Assembly (NCBI GenBank): GCA_022821065.1
Contig: JAJEEK010000094.1
Coordinates: 49,892-113,891, forward strand
Reading direction: 5' to 3'
From: Candidatus Poribacteria bacterium
GTDB taxonomy: Bacteria > Poribacteria > WGA-4E > WGA-3G
Length of the DNA: 64,000 nucleotides
Shown: piece after piece, positions 44,709-53,874 of the stretch
Numbering within the stretch: the first letter of the stretch is position 1
Layout: each line of letters begins with the position of its first letter
Made by a program: the position numbers and the translations under genes
Notes under the pieces: generated by a model
The model's input: the letters and a program-made list of their open reading frames with translations, nothing else
What the model was told of the DNA's origin: nothing
The model's database searches: none

Positions 44709-46448
44709 TTGGAAAAGGTAGACGATGTTCAACTCATCCGCAAGATTTTATCGGGCGACGATACTGCGTTTAATGTTTTGGTGAACAAGTACCAAAAGAG
44801 TGTTCATGCCCTAGCCTGGCGGAAGATCCACGATTTTCACCATGCGGAAGAGATTATGCAAGACACTTTCCTTAGGGCATACAAGAAACTTCCGACCCTC
44901 AAGAAACCGGATCAATTCGCTGGTTGGCTCCATGTCATCGCAAATCGGCTTTGCGTTGATTGGCTGCGCAAGCAGAAACGGAGGCAAGACCAGAAACTTG
45001 TGACACAATCCTTGGCGGATACACGTCCAGAAGAGATCGAGGCATCCTCCTACACACATCATATATCGGAACGGCGGATGACAGAGAGCACTGAACGTTA
45101 CCGTGAACTTGTGAAAAAACTTTTGGAAAAACTGCCGGAGAACGAACGTGCGGTCGTAACACTCTACTATCTCGACGAAATGTCAACGAAAGAGATTGGC
45201 AAATTCATGGGAGTGTCGGTGAATACAATTACCAGCCGACTCCAACGGGCGCGAAAGCGTCTACAAACAGATCAGGAGCTCTTAGGTCAAGAGTTCTTTG
45301 GTCATTTACAACTACCAGATAATCTGAAGGAGAATATCATGCGTCAATCAGATCAACTTCGGAGCAAGTTTGATTCATTTATGGAACAGGTCAAATCCGA
45401 TCCCGCATCAAGAGAGAATATCCTTAAGGAAGCGTCGATTGAGATTGAAGATGCGCTTAAGGGTGAAATCACGCCCGAATTGGTGCATCTTGCTGCCGAT
45501 GAGATATATCCCTATATGGGCAAACTCGGCATGGAAAAACGGATACCTCTACTCCGTAAGTATATGGAGGACGCCCCAGATAATAAGGAGCGTTTCTGGG
45601 CGCACGAGGGGTTAGTCTATAGTCTCGCTTCTCTTGAGAGGAATCAAGGTGCTATCGAGGAACATTCTCGGCTTTACCGTTGGACAAGCGAGTACTTGTC
45701 GGATGAATATGTTCTGCAGGCTGCCTCGAATATGAAAGTGGCTGGATGTTGGGCGGCTGAAGGTCGTATCAATGACTGGATTCAACTCTATAATGAAGCC
45801 TCTGAACGCTTAGAGAACCGTGGAGTGAGTTATCATAATCGTTGCGAATTCTTGCAAGCCGGGGTGGATATATTACGGGGCAACGACAGGTTCGATGAAG
45901 CACTCCTTGAAATAGAAAAGTTGGAACGTGCTAACAACGAACCCGATTCAGAGCATTATTTTCAATTCTGGTTGATTGCGAAAGAAAATCGACTTCTCAT
46001 GTACGGTAAACAGGAAGATTGGGATCGTTTCGATCAAATTTTTACGGAAGTGAATGCATATCTGGAAGGAGAGTTGAAGAAACGGGACGCGGGTCAACCT
46101 GTAAATCTCAGCAACCTTATGTGGCTTGCTCACGATATCGGTTGTTGTCTGTTGTGGTCAAAGAAGTATAAGGAGGCGAGACGTTTTCTACAAGTCGCCA
46201 TTGATTTGGAAGATAACAACGATTATGGACACTTCCAACTTGCCGCAAGCATCTGGGCTTCTGAGAAAGACAGAGAAAAGACTTTACATCATCTAAAGGT
46301 CGCTCAGGATTACTATGTGGTAAACCCGTATAATCAGGATACATACTATCCGACCTTCCTTGAGACCCCTGAATTTTCGGATGTAAAAGAGGACCCAGAG
46401 TTTCTGAAGGCTCTCGGACAGAAGTTAGAAAACAATGAAATTTCCTGA
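44709..46448 (+). CDS. ECF-type sigma factor with TPR-like C-terminal domain
   Basis: A protein of 579 aa; TTG start with AAGGAG about 8 nt upstream. Residues ~1-185 are an ECF sigma factor (regions 2 and 4 with HHAEEIMQDTFLRAYKKL and LDEMSTKEIGKFMGVSVNTI), very similar to the factor at 33516. The following ~390 residues are all-helical with repeated pairs of helices and tyrosine-rich spacing, resembling TPRs (KYKEARRFLQVAIDLE...). The tail likely senses or binds a partner. It overlaps the ABC permease by 14 nt, so the two are translationally coupled. No anti-sigma gene is next to it. Confidence 0.87.
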   Translation: MEKVDDVQLIRKILSGDDTAFNVLVNKYQKSVHALAWRKIHDFHHAEEIMQDTFLRAYKKLPTLKKPDQFAGWLHVIANRLCVDWLRKQKRRQDQKLVTQSLADTRPEEIEASSYTHHISERRMTESTERYRELVKKLLEKLPENERAVVTLYYLDEMSTKEIGKFMGVSVNTITSRLQRARKRLQTDQELLGQEFFGHLQLPDNLKENIMRQSDQLRSKFDSFMEQVKSDPASRENILKEASIEIEDALKGEITPELVHLAADEIYPYMGKLGMEKRIPLLRKYMEDAPDNKERFWAHEGLVYSLASLERNQGAIEEHSRLYRWTSEYLSDEYVLQAASNMKVAGCWAAEGRINDWIQLYNEASERLENRGVSYHNRCEFLQAGVDILRGNDRFDEALLEIEKLERANNEPDSEHYFQFWLIAKENRLLMYGKQEDWDRFDQIFTEVNAYLEGELKKRDAGQPVNLSNLMWLAHDIGCCLLWSKKYKEARRFLQVAIDLEDNNDYGHFQLAASIWASEKDREKTLHHLKVAQDYYVVNPYNQDTYYPTFLETPEFSDVKEDPEFLKALGQKLENNEIS

Positions 46449-47694
46449 TGCGATCATCGCGGGTGTAAAACCGCTTGTCGAAAATAAGCTCCGGGCAGGA
46501 TTGTCTATCCTTGGCATTTTCATTGGGATTGCAGCGGTATTGTGCATGGTCGCTATCGGCGATGGTGCGAAACGCATCATCACCGAAGACATCGAAAAGC
46601 TCGGTGGGGCAAATCAACTCACACTCTGGACGCGCATGTCCACTTTCAAACGTGGACGGCCCCGGCGCACCACCGAACGATACACCGTTGAGGACGCTTA
46701 TGCGATTGAGGCAGAATGCCCCGAGGTTCTATATGTCTTGCCGAATCATGAAAATTACGAAATCTTGGTTACCAGCGAAGACGGGAGTCAGACCAGAGCA
46801 CTTTTGGAGGCTTCTACTGCAGACTATGCACTCGGCATGGGATGGGAACTACAAGCCGGCAGATTTCTCACCGAAAACGATGTAGAGACCGCAGCACAAG
46901 TCTGCGTTTTGGGGTCCGGTGCTGCTGCTGATTTGTTTGGAGAAACCTCTCCACTCGGTCAAGAGGTAAAGGTCAGGTATCATTGGCGAACACCCTTACG
47001 GATGCGCGTCGTCGGGGTGATGAAGCCCAAAGGTCGTAGTCTCACTTGGATCTATTGCTTGGATGATGCCATCTGTCTCCCATTGACGACCTATCAACAA
47101 CGGCTTGAAGGCATAAACTACGTTGAACACTTGATTGTCTTTTTTCAAAAGGGTACCGATTTTAACAGTATTGTTGCTTCTGCTAAGGATACCCTGCGTA
47201 AAAGACATCGCGGACAGGATGATTTTATTGGGTACTATGTACCGCAACTGACGTTCCATCGACTGGAGCACATCCAAAAGGTGATAAAAATTGCTTTGGG
47301 TAGCATCGCTGGTTTCTCGCTGTTTGTCAGTGGTATCGGCATCATGAATATATGCCTCGTTTCTGTGGGTGAAAAGACGCGAGAGATCGGTTTACGAAAA
47401 TCGGTGGGTGCGAAACGGATCCACATTTTTTGCCAATTTTTGACGGAATCGATCTGCCTCTGCCTTTGCGGTGCGGTGCTCGGCATCGCGGGCGGTTGGG
47501 GTGCAGCACACGGAATGGCATGGCTTGCGGTACGGATTGTGCCAATTGTGGAGACGTGGCCCGTCGTCCTCTCCTTTTCGTGGATATTGACTTCTGTTAT
47601 CTTCTCGATTGCGATAGGCGTGGGTTTCGGTGTCTATCCTGCGATACAAGCAGCCCGGCTTTTACCTATTGATGCTCTCCGCACAGAGGGTTAG
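46435..47694 (+). CDS. ABC transporter permease, MacB/FtsX type
   Basis: A protein of 419 aa with the MacB_PCD layout: one N-terminal membrane segment (~21-43, LSILGIFIGIAAVLCMVAIG), a periplasmic domain (~50-280), and three C-terminal membrane segments (~290-315, ~340-365, ~385-410) with the FtsX-family loop VGEKTREIGLRKSVGA. No ATPase partner gene is adjacent, so it must recruit one from elsewhere. The start overlaps the sigma gene, an unusual pairing that suggests the sigma factor responds to envelope state (inference). Confidence 0.9.
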   Translation: MKFPDAIIAGVKPLVENKLRAGLSILGIFIGIAAVLCMVAIGDGAKRIITEDIEKLGGANQLTLWTRMSTFKRGRPRRTTERYTVEDAYAIEAECPEVLYVLPNHENYEILVTSEDGSQTRALLEASTADYALGMGWELQAGRFLTENDVETAAQVCVLGSGAAADLFGETSPLGQEVKVRYHWRTPLRMRVVGVMKPKGRSLTWIYCLDDAICLPLTTYQQRLEGINYVEHLIVFFQKGTDFNSIVASAKDTLRKRHRGQDDFIGYYVPQLTFHRLEHIQKVIKIALGSIAGFSLFVSGIGIMNICLVSVGEKTREIGLRKSVGAKRIHIFCQFLTESICLCLCGAVLGIAGGWGAAHGMAWLAVRIVPIVETWPVVLSFSWILTSVIFSIAIGVGFGVYPAIQAARLLPIDALRTEG

Positions 47695-47732
47695 TGAATT
47701 CTTCCTTTGCTAAAAAAGATCAAATGGATTAA
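47694..47732 (+). repeat. 39-nt direct repeat, left copy (flanks the DUF5916 gene)
   Basis: It contains ttcctttgctaaaaaagat and matches 50086-50124 at all but about three positions. The two copies, 2.4 kb apart, bracket the DUF5916 gene. The remaining 47733-48031 gap is AT-rich and shows no gene. Confidence 0.75.
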
Positions 47733-48031
47733 TCCGGATCCCTATCTCCAAGAATAACACATGGATTTTTACAGCTACTGGCAAGAGAAACGGTATGTTG
47801 AGGAACATCCTTAGCAAGTCAAATTGACTGCTAAACGCATACCTTTTTCAAAGGTGTGCCAATGTGGCAGGCATTCCCTCTGGATTACGTCTATTTCAAG
47901 CATTAATATTGGCATAAATATTGCATGCTATTCAATATTAGGATGGATATTACATCAAATCTTAAAAAATAGCCCTACATTAATTACGGGTTTTACTATA
48001 AAAGCGCGCTAATCATGGAGGAAATCAACCG

Positions 48032-50020
48032 ATGCAACTGCAAAAAATTCAGGCAATAGTAATGTCCATCACACTACCATTTATCCTAATCACAAACCTA
48101 CAAACTTGGGCAGATGAAAACCTACAAACCGTTAAGAAAGAACTTCCGGCAGCCAAAACCGATCAGTCCCCGACCATTGATGGTATTCTCGACGATGCCT
48201 GCTGGAAAGACGCACCGCAAGCCCTCGATTTCACTGATGAACGCACCGAAAAACCTGCCAAGAATCAATCCGCCGGTTGGCTCGTTTACACCGACGAAGC
48301 CATCTACGTCGGGCTTCACCTCTATGATGAGATGCCTGATAAAATTGTGGCACGCCAAGTTAAAGACCAGACCCGGATCAGTGGAGAGGACTGGGTTTCT
48401 TTCAGTCTCGATCCGTTCCACACACACCAGTTTTCTGACAGAAATTTCTTTATCGTAAACCCACTCGGCACGAAATATGCGCATCTCGCCACCGGACGCG
48501 CAGAAAAAAGTGAATGGATTGGATTATGGAAAACCGCAGCACAGATTGTTGAAGATGGATGGATCGTAGAAATGGAAATCCCGTGGCAGATGCTGGATTA
48601 CCCAGACACAACAGAACCCGTTCGTATGGGAATCAACCTTGATAGGTTTCAACAACGTACTGGAGAACGCTCATGGTGGTGTAATTTAGGGGTTCAAGAG
48701 TTCCGAGAAAACGATGGACATTGGATTGACGTGCTACCACCGTCTCGTAAGCGGGAACTCAAACTATTACCCTATCTGATTGGCGGTATCAGTGAAACGG
48801 AAACTGACGAAAGGGAATATACTGCCCGCGGCGGTGCGGATCTGCGTTATGAAGTTACGCAGCAACTACGCCTTATCGGCACCGCTAACCCAGATTTTGA
48901 TAACATTGAACAAGCCGTGGAAGGCATCGATTTCTCCTACGGCGAACGCTACGTGGAGGACCGGCGTCCTTTCTTTTCTGAAGGGAGCAATGTCTATAAC
49001 CTGAGGCCCCTTTTTCATTCGCGGCGGATAATGGACATGGACGGAGGCCTTAAACTCTTTGGAAAACTTGGGAAGAACACTTCGGTTGGCACTTTAGGCA
49101 CCTATCATCGCAACAACCAGAACTTCATCCTACGCGCCTCACAATCACTAACGGCGACATCCAATATCAGCACTGCGTTTCTTTCGCATCATCACCGAGA
49201 CAGCGAAGCGAACAACGTAGTCCATTTTTCAGGATATGTGAGACACGGTAAGTTTTCAGCGGCACCAACACTTACGCAAAGTTGGGCGGGAGAATCAGAT
49301 GGCAGGGCAGGAAATGTTAATTTAAATTACAATGGTCCCCTTTTTCAATCGTTATTTGCTGTGTTTTTTTCGGATCCAGATTTTGTTAATAATCTCGGCT
49401 ATCATCCGTTTACCGGCATCCGAGGTGGCGCTCTACAAGGCATCATCAAAAACGAATGGCGCGAGGGATTCATCCGTAGTCTTTTCGTTGGGGCAAATGT
49501 AATAGCTTCAAACACTTATGACGGTGAGGTATTTCGGCGAGATTTCTCTGTCTTTTCAAATTTCTCAACACATAGTGATTATGGACTTTCTATAAACTGG
49601 TTTGGCGGACAATTTGAAGAATTCACTGATAGTGTTTTTAACGTCCGATTAAGCATACGTGACTCGGATAAGTTTAACAACGTCAGTGTCGGCTACACAG
49701 GCGGTGAACAGGCAGGTAATCGAATTCACCGCATTCGCGGAGATCTGAATCTCCGTGTCCATAACTTTACGGCAGGACTCTCCTCCAGCATCCAATGGCA
49801 CTTTGAAAGACGCTACCAACAGATTCTGACCCTCGCCTATGATTTCAGTCCGGCTTTAAGTCTCGGCAGTCGGTTAATCTGGCAAGTTGAGGGCATCAAT
49901 ATCTACTTCGCACTGCGCCGCTCTGGATATGCTGGGACCGACTTTTTCATCATCCTCGGCGACCCGAATGCCTCCGAATTCAAACAGCGTTTAGTGGCAA
50001 AAGTCCTGCGCGCATTTTAG
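48032..50020 (+). CDS. DUF5916 protein with CBM9-like domain and outer-membrane barrel
   Basis: A protein of 662 aa with a signal peptide (~1-29). Residues ~35-235 match a CBM9-like fold: PTIDGILDDACWKDAP, a WLVYTDEAIYVGLH strand, and an IEMEIPWQML-type turn (here VEMEIPWQML). Residues ~245-662 carry the DUF5916 signature NPDFDNIEQ...FFSEG and long amphipathic strands ending in an aromatic/charged C-terminus, consistent with an outer-membrane barrel. The family is widespread in surface carbohydrate systems, with role unproven. Direct repeats on both sides suggest insertion or mobilisation of this block. Confidence 0.88.
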   Translation: MQLQKIQAIVMSITLPFILITNLQTWADENLQTVKKELPAAKTDQSPTIDGILDDACWKDAPQALDFTDERTEKPAKNQSAGWLVYTDEAIYVGLHLYDEMPDKIVARQVKDQTRISGEDWVSFSLDPFHTHQFSDRNFFIVNPLGTKYAHLATGRAEKSEWIGLWKTAAQIVEDGWIVEMEIPWQMLDYPDTTEPVRMGINLDRFQQRTGERSWWCNLGVQEFRENDGHWIDVLPPSRKRELKLLPYLIGGISETETDEREYTARGGADLRYEVTQQLRLIGTANPDFDNIEQAVEGIDFSYGERYVEDRRPFFSEGSNVYNLRPLFHSRRIMDMDGGLKLFGKLGKNTSVGTLGTYHRNNQNFILRASQSLTATSNISTAFLSHHHRDSEANNVVHFSGYVRHGKFSAAPTLTQSWAGESDGRAGNVNLNYNGPLFQSLFAVFFSDPDFVNNLGYHPFTGIRGGALQGIIKNEWREGFIRSLFVGANVIASNTYDGEVFRRDFSVFSNFSTHSDYGLSINWFGGQFEEFTDSVFNVRLSIRDSDKFNNVSVGYTGGEQAGNRIHRIRGDLNLRVHNFTAGLSSSIQWHFERRYQQILTLAYDFSPALSLGSRLIWQVEGINIYFALRRSGYAGTDFFIILGDPNASEFKQRLVAKVLRAF

Positions 50021-50085
50021 AATGTCCCTTTAGCGTGTTTGCTTCGTTGTCGGGCTGGATACCGTCAAGGATTCATGCAGATGCG

Positions 50086-50124
50086 GTGAATTTTTCCTTT
50101 GCTAAAAAAGATCAGATAGATTAA
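50086..50124 (+). repeat. 39-nt direct repeat, right copy
   Basis: Partner of 47694-47732. It is followed in the same gap by the ggtgcggtt / aaccgcacc inverted repeat. Confidence 0.75.
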
Positions 50125-50164
50125 AATTATAGTGGATCCCGTAATTACTTATACACTTAGCATC

Positions 50165-50217
50165 GGTGCGGTTGGAATGCAGGTCGCATTTGGGTGAGTA
50201 CACCGCAAAACCGCACC
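50165..50217. repeat. Inverted repeat ggtgcggtt / aaccgcacc
   Basis: Nine-bp perfect arms with a 35-nt spacer. Related half-sites occur at 60173-60193 (ggtgcggtt / aaccgcatc) and ~34675, so this is an interspersed repeat family. Confidence 0.65.
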
Positions 50218-50327
50218 TACCGAGGGGTTGAAAGTGTGTATTTATTTTTGGAATTTACTATAACTGACATGAAGACCAAACAACATGAACCCTATTGATT
50301 TCATACAAGCAAAACAAGGAAGGCACA

Positions 50328-50912
50328 ATGGCAGAAATACAACAGAATCAATCCAAATTGCCATCTACCCAACCTACGCTCTTAACAGCTGAGGATCTGT
50401 GGAAACAGCCTGATGACGGGTATCGGTATGAATTGGTGAAAGGAGTCATGCGTAAAATGCCACCCGCTGGGTTTGAACACGGGATCCGATCCGCTAAAAT
50501 TGGAAGACATCTCGACGCGTATGTTGAAAAACATAAATTAGGCTATGTCTGTGGTGCCGAAACAGGATTCAAGATTGCCCAAAATCCAGACACTGTGCGG
50601 GCACCGGATGCTGCGTTTGTTCGTCAAGCCACAATTGATGAACGCGGTATTTCCAAGGGGTATTGGGAAGGCGCGCCCGATCTTGCGGTTGAAGTTATCT
50701 CTCCAGGGGATACTTATACCGAAGTTGGAGAAAAGGTAGATGAATGGCTAAATGCGGGGTGTGCGATGGTATGGGTTGTGAATCCGCGCCGAGAAACCGT
50801 AGAAGTATATCGGTCTCCTGAAGATATTACCGTTTTGCGTGGAGATGACCTTCTTGAGGGTGGCAATGTGATCGAGGGATTTCAGTGTTGCGTCCGGGAT
50901 CTATTCGTATAA
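50328..50912 (+). CDS. Uma2/DUF820-family PD-(D/E)XK-like nuclease
   Basis: A protein of 194 aa from the ATG at 50328, chosen over 50295 because AAGGAAGG precedes it. The body matches Uma2 proteins: YRYELVKGVM (conserved Glu), then VRAPDAAFVR with the catalytic Asp, and DLAVEVISPGD with the ExS/ExK-position residues, followed by VWVVNPRRETVEVYR. Fold and residues fit a restriction-like nuclease. Such genes are abundant as solitary copies in cyanobacteria and PVC bacteria; the biological role is unknown. Confidence 0.88.
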   Translation: MAEIQQNQSKLPSTQPTLLTAEDLWKQPDDGYRYELVKGVMRKMPPAGFEHGIRSAKIGRHLDAYVEKHKLGYVCGAETGFKIAQNPDTVRAPDAAFVRQATIDERGISKGYWEGAPDLAVEVISPGDTYTEVGEKVDEWLNAGCAMVWVVNPRRETVEVYRSPEDITVLRGDDLLEGGNVIEGFQCCVRDLFV

Positions 50913-50974
50913 TTTATTTTTTCTGTGTATGCACGGGTTTAACACCATCTTGCGGGACGCGAACTCCAGCGTTT

Positions 50975-51445
50975 TCACGCAATATGCACATCTTGGTTTT
51001 CTTTTACCAAAGATATAACATAATTTGCGAAGTCATCATTAACCATCAGGTCAGATATGTTTACCGCAATTCGATTAGCACGTTTTGCATGATCAACACT
51101 ATTGATAAATTCCAAAATATCTTTGTCAGCAAAATCTGCGGCAATGTCAAGAGCTTTATTTTCTCCAAACGCTTTTACCATTTCTAACAGATCGGACTCT
51201 GATTTGTCTCCAATCTCACTTTCATACTCATCCATAAAGCGCGTTGCGACCCGCCACGCCAGTGGTGACATAGCCGCAGCTATTTTTTCTTCACGGATTC
51301 TCTCTTTTCGTTCTCTCCAGAGTCTTTCCGCCATCATAATCCCAGACATTACAAATCCTCCCGTTTCTATCAAAAGTGTTGATAATAGTAGAAAGAGCGG
51401 AATTAAAGCACTTACGTTGAGCAAAGTGGATTGTAATGCCCTCAA
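50975..51445 (-). CDS. Small protein with one membrane segment and helical tail
   Basis: Not assigned to a named family. The upstream TTG (51445) gives 156 aa with a clear membrane segment (~14-27, IPLFLLLSTLLIET) followed by a basic region RLWRERKERIREEK and a mostly helical acidic tail. An alternative ATG at 51349 has an excellent GGGAGG Shine-Dalgarno 7 nt upstream but would remove the membrane segment. The DNA before it reads as a well-formed membrane helix, so the longer form is favoured slightly; both may be made. Confidence 0.55.
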   Translation of the reverse strand: MRALQSTLLNVSALIPLFLLLSTLLIETGGFVMSGIMMAERLWRERKERIREEKIAAAMSPLAWRVATRFMDEYESEIGDKSESDLLEMVKAFGENKALDIAADFADKDILEFINSVDHAKRANRIAVNISDLMVNDDFANYVISLVKENQDVHIA

Positions 51446-51486
51446 ATGTTATTACGGAAAATTGCTTTTCCCTAAAACTTCTCCAC

Positions 51487-52920
51487 CTATTCTTGAGTAT
51501 CTATATTGTTATCATCTTCCTGTTTATAAACGTCTAACTTACGATGTAGGGTTCGCACGCCAATGTCGAGAATCTTTGCTGCTTCTGTTTTATTGCCGCC
51601 TGATTCGGCGAGGGTCTTTTGGATCGCCGCGCGTTCAATCTCTGCCATTGTCATACCGACTCTACCGATAGTCTCCTCGTCATCCTGTACCAGAAATCCG
51701 TAGTTGTCCCGTCCCTGTGTGTTATCTTGTGTTTCAAACGGCGGAGCGATCGGTACAACCCTATTATCTTGGCGATTTTCAAGCGTCTTGGCAATCGTTG
51801 AAAGTACCTCCAACGCTTTTTTGAGGACAGCTGCGGCGTCATCCGCGTCGCTGATTTGCATCCAGCTGGTATCCTCATCGGGGATCAGGAACGGCACATC
51901 GTTGTTAGCGGTTGCGGCAGGTTCTAACAGTCGGATTGCGGAGAGGATGAGTCCGAGAATCGTTTTGTAAATGGCTATATTTTCTGTCGCGATCGCATTA
52001 TCAGCGGTGCCGACAACCTGTAAAGCCCCTCTTGACACATTAAAAAGATCCGATTCGTCGCTGGTTGTATCAACGATTTGTGTTGGTGCAAGCTGCGTCC
52101 CGGTGGATTGCACAGGGACCAGCGGCATCTGCCCAGATTCCGGTTCCATCGGAAAATCTTTAAGTTGAAGTTCTTCAGTAGCCGCTAAGATAATAGCGGT
52201 TTCGACAGCGTTTTTCAACTCACGAACGTTGCCATACCAATTGGCATTCTGGAGATAATTGAGTGCCTCCGCCGTTATGCCAGTAATGGGTTTATCGTGT
52301 TCCGCGCTTAATTCGGAGATGAATGCGGAGACGAAGAGCGGGATATCTTCGCGACGGTCGCGCAGTGGCGGGATCTGGATGCGGAAGAGATTGAGGCGGT
52401 AATAGAGGTCTTGCCGAAACTTTTTCTGCTGAACGGATGCTGCGAGATTGATATTTGTGGCGGCGATAATTCGGACATCAACCTTAATATTTCTTTCACC
52501 ACCGAGCCGTGTAAACTCTTGCGTCTCTAAGACACGCAGAAACTTCACCTGTACTTCCGGCGACATTTCGCCGACTTCATCCAAGAAGAGCGTGCCACCG
52601 TTCGCCTGTTCAAATACGCCGCGCCGTTGGTTCGTTGCACCGGTGAAGGCACCTTTTTCGTGTCCGAAGAGTTCGCTTTGAAGGAGTTCTTGGTAAAACG
52701 TTCCGCAGTTGACGGCTTTAAAGGGTTTCTCTTTACGGGGGCTGCCTTCGTGGATCGCCTGTGCGATGACATCTTTTCCGACACCCGTTTCACCGGTAAT
52801 GAGGACAGTCGCTTTCGTCGGTGCGACTTGGGCGACTTGACGCAAAACCGCCTGCATCGGTGCGGATTCACCGATAATACGGCGCGAACTGTCGCTGGTG
52901 ACGAGTGTTGGGAGATTCAT
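51487..52920 (-). CDS. Sigma-54-dependent transcriptional activator without sensor domain
   Basis: A protein of 477 aa starting directly at the AAA+ domain: RRIIGES, Walker A GETGVGKD (43-50), the sigma-54 contact loop GAFTGA (~105), Walker B TLFLDEVGEM, and an arginine-finger region. A long unconserved linker (~260-420) precedes a Fis-type HTH (GGNKTEAAKILDIGVRTLHRKL, ends split). There is no receiver, PAS or GAF domain at the N-terminus, so activity may be controlled through the linker or a partner such as the upstream 247-aa protein. An RpoN-type promoter is seen in this window at 3043. Confidence 0.93.
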   Translation of the reverse strand: MNLPTLVTSDSSRRIIGESAPMQAVLRQVAQVAPTKATVLITGETGVGKDVIAQAIHEGSPRKEKPFKAVNCGTFYQELLQSELFGHEKGAFTGATNQRRGVFEQANGGTLFLDEVGEMSPEVQVKFLRVLETQEFTRLGGERNIKVDVRIIAATNINLAASVQQKKFRQDLYYRLNLFRIQIPPLRDRREDIPLFVSAFISELSAEHDKPITGITAEALNYLQNANWYGNVRELKNAVETAIILAATEELQLKDFPMEPESGQMPLVPVQSTGTQLAPTQIVDTTSDESDLFNVSRGALQVVGTADNAIATENIAIYKTILGLILSAIRLLEPAATANNDVPFLIPDEDTSWMQISDADDAAAVLKKALEVLSTIAKTLENRQDNRVVPIAPPFETQDNTQGRDNYGFLVQDDEETIGRVGMTMAEIERAAIQKTLAESGGNKTEAAKILDIGVRTLHRKLDVYKQEDDNNIDTQE

Positions 52921-52937
52921 TATAAACTTCGGTGCTG

Positions 52938-53681
52938 CTATTGATTATGTGCGATTTCGATTAATTTTTGGGGATCTTGCTTGACTTGTTCAAACACTTG
53001 GAAACCGTCCTGACACGCGGCATCAAACAGTCGTCTCAACACAACGCCCTTCATAGCCCAATTTGTGGTGCGAAGGCTTTTCTGTAAACTGCGTCCGGTC
53101 TCAACAACATGGAGATTCGGTAATGCTTCATTGACGACATGCTTCTGGCTCGGTGCCAGCAAGAAAATTAGCGTCGTCGGACGTTCTACTTCAAAGACAC
53201 GCTGCAAGGATTGAATATCGTCTTGCCGCAACAGCGAAAAAGCGAGATCGTAAGTGTCAATCAGGCTTGCCATCTGTTCGGGGACCCCGCTTTCACCGTA
53301 TTCTAAGACTTCAAGCTCGTGAAGCGGTGCGGTATCAAACGGAACAATAATATCGGTCTCGTTAACCGGACTCTTTTTTCCGTCAACGCGACAAAAATAC
53401 CATGGAAAATAGAGATCAAGCGTCGTTTCGCCGTACTGATCGTGTTCCCGAATCTGTTTTAACCCTTCCCGCAATTGGGCGTTCAGGGGACCGGTGAACA
53501 TCTCTCCAGCGGGTGCACTGTAGTCTCGACTTTCGTGATACCACCCCTCCGCATTGTAGCCACAGAGTTCCTGTATCCGCGCTTCAAGCTGTTCAGGTGG
53601 TGTACAATCCTCACCTCGGAGTGGATTATCGGGTTTCTGTTTCTGACCGGTTGTGTAAGGACTTAGGATTAGTATTTTCAT
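52938..53681 (-). CDS. Conserved-looking protein of unknown function
   Basis: A protein of 247 aa I do not recognise. It begins MKILILSPYTTGQKQKP, reminiscent of YaaA/DUF6884-type openings (LSPYTT, then an ELCGYNAEGWYHE segment), but the match is weak. Features are a WYFCRVDGKKSP patch, an aromatic-rich middle, and LIFLLAPSQKHVVNEAL as a buried strand-helix. No signal peptide or membrane segment. It lies 17 nt upstream of the sigma-54 activator gene on the same strand, so the two are probably cotranscribed. Repeats precede it, with no clear Shine-Dalgarno. Confidence 0.6.
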   Translation of the reverse strand: MKILILSPYTTGQKQKPDNPLRGEDCTPPEQLEARIQELCGYNAEGWYHESRDYSAPAGEMFTGPLNAQLREGLKQIREHDQYGETTLDLYFPWYFCRVDGKKSPVNETDIIVPFDTAPLHELEVLEYGESGVPEQMASLIDTYDLAFSLLRQDDIQSLQRVFEVERPTTLIFLLAPSQKHVVNEALPNLHVVETGRSLQKSLRTTNWAMKGVVLRRLFDAACQDGFQVFEQVKQDPQKLIEIAHNQ

Positions 53682-53687
53682 ATAAAT

Positions 53688-53870
53688 GGCTGTCGGCTAT
53701 CGGCTGTCAGCAAGATGGCTATCGGCTTTCGGCTTTCGGAAACCATCAGCAATAAGAGGTTTTTGATTATATGGCTTTCGGCTATCGGCTTTCAGCAAAG
53801 AGAATGTTTGTTAAACCACAGTTCTCTGGCTGACTGCTGACTGCTAATTCGCTGACTGCTGATAGCCATT
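53688..53870. repeat. Intergenic heptamer arrays (GGCTATC/GGCTTTC and GACTGCT types)
   Basis: Units ggctgtc, ggctatc, ggctgtc (53688-53708), then ggctatc, ggctttc, ggctttc, ggaaacc (53717-53744); similar units near 53772-53795; then gactgct units at ~53831-53862. The reverse complement of the second array recurs inside pbpC (9332-9359, 10681-10745). Confidence 0.85.
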
Positions 53871-53874
53871 CTTG

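Noticed and set aside
44709..47694. Frameshift fusing sigma factor and permease
   Set aside because: Each has a proper start and stop; the overlap of 14 nt is ordinary translational coupling.
53688..53870. Repeated units that could suggest a CRISPR array
   Set aside because: The units are 7 nt, contiguous and without spacers, and no cas gene is present.
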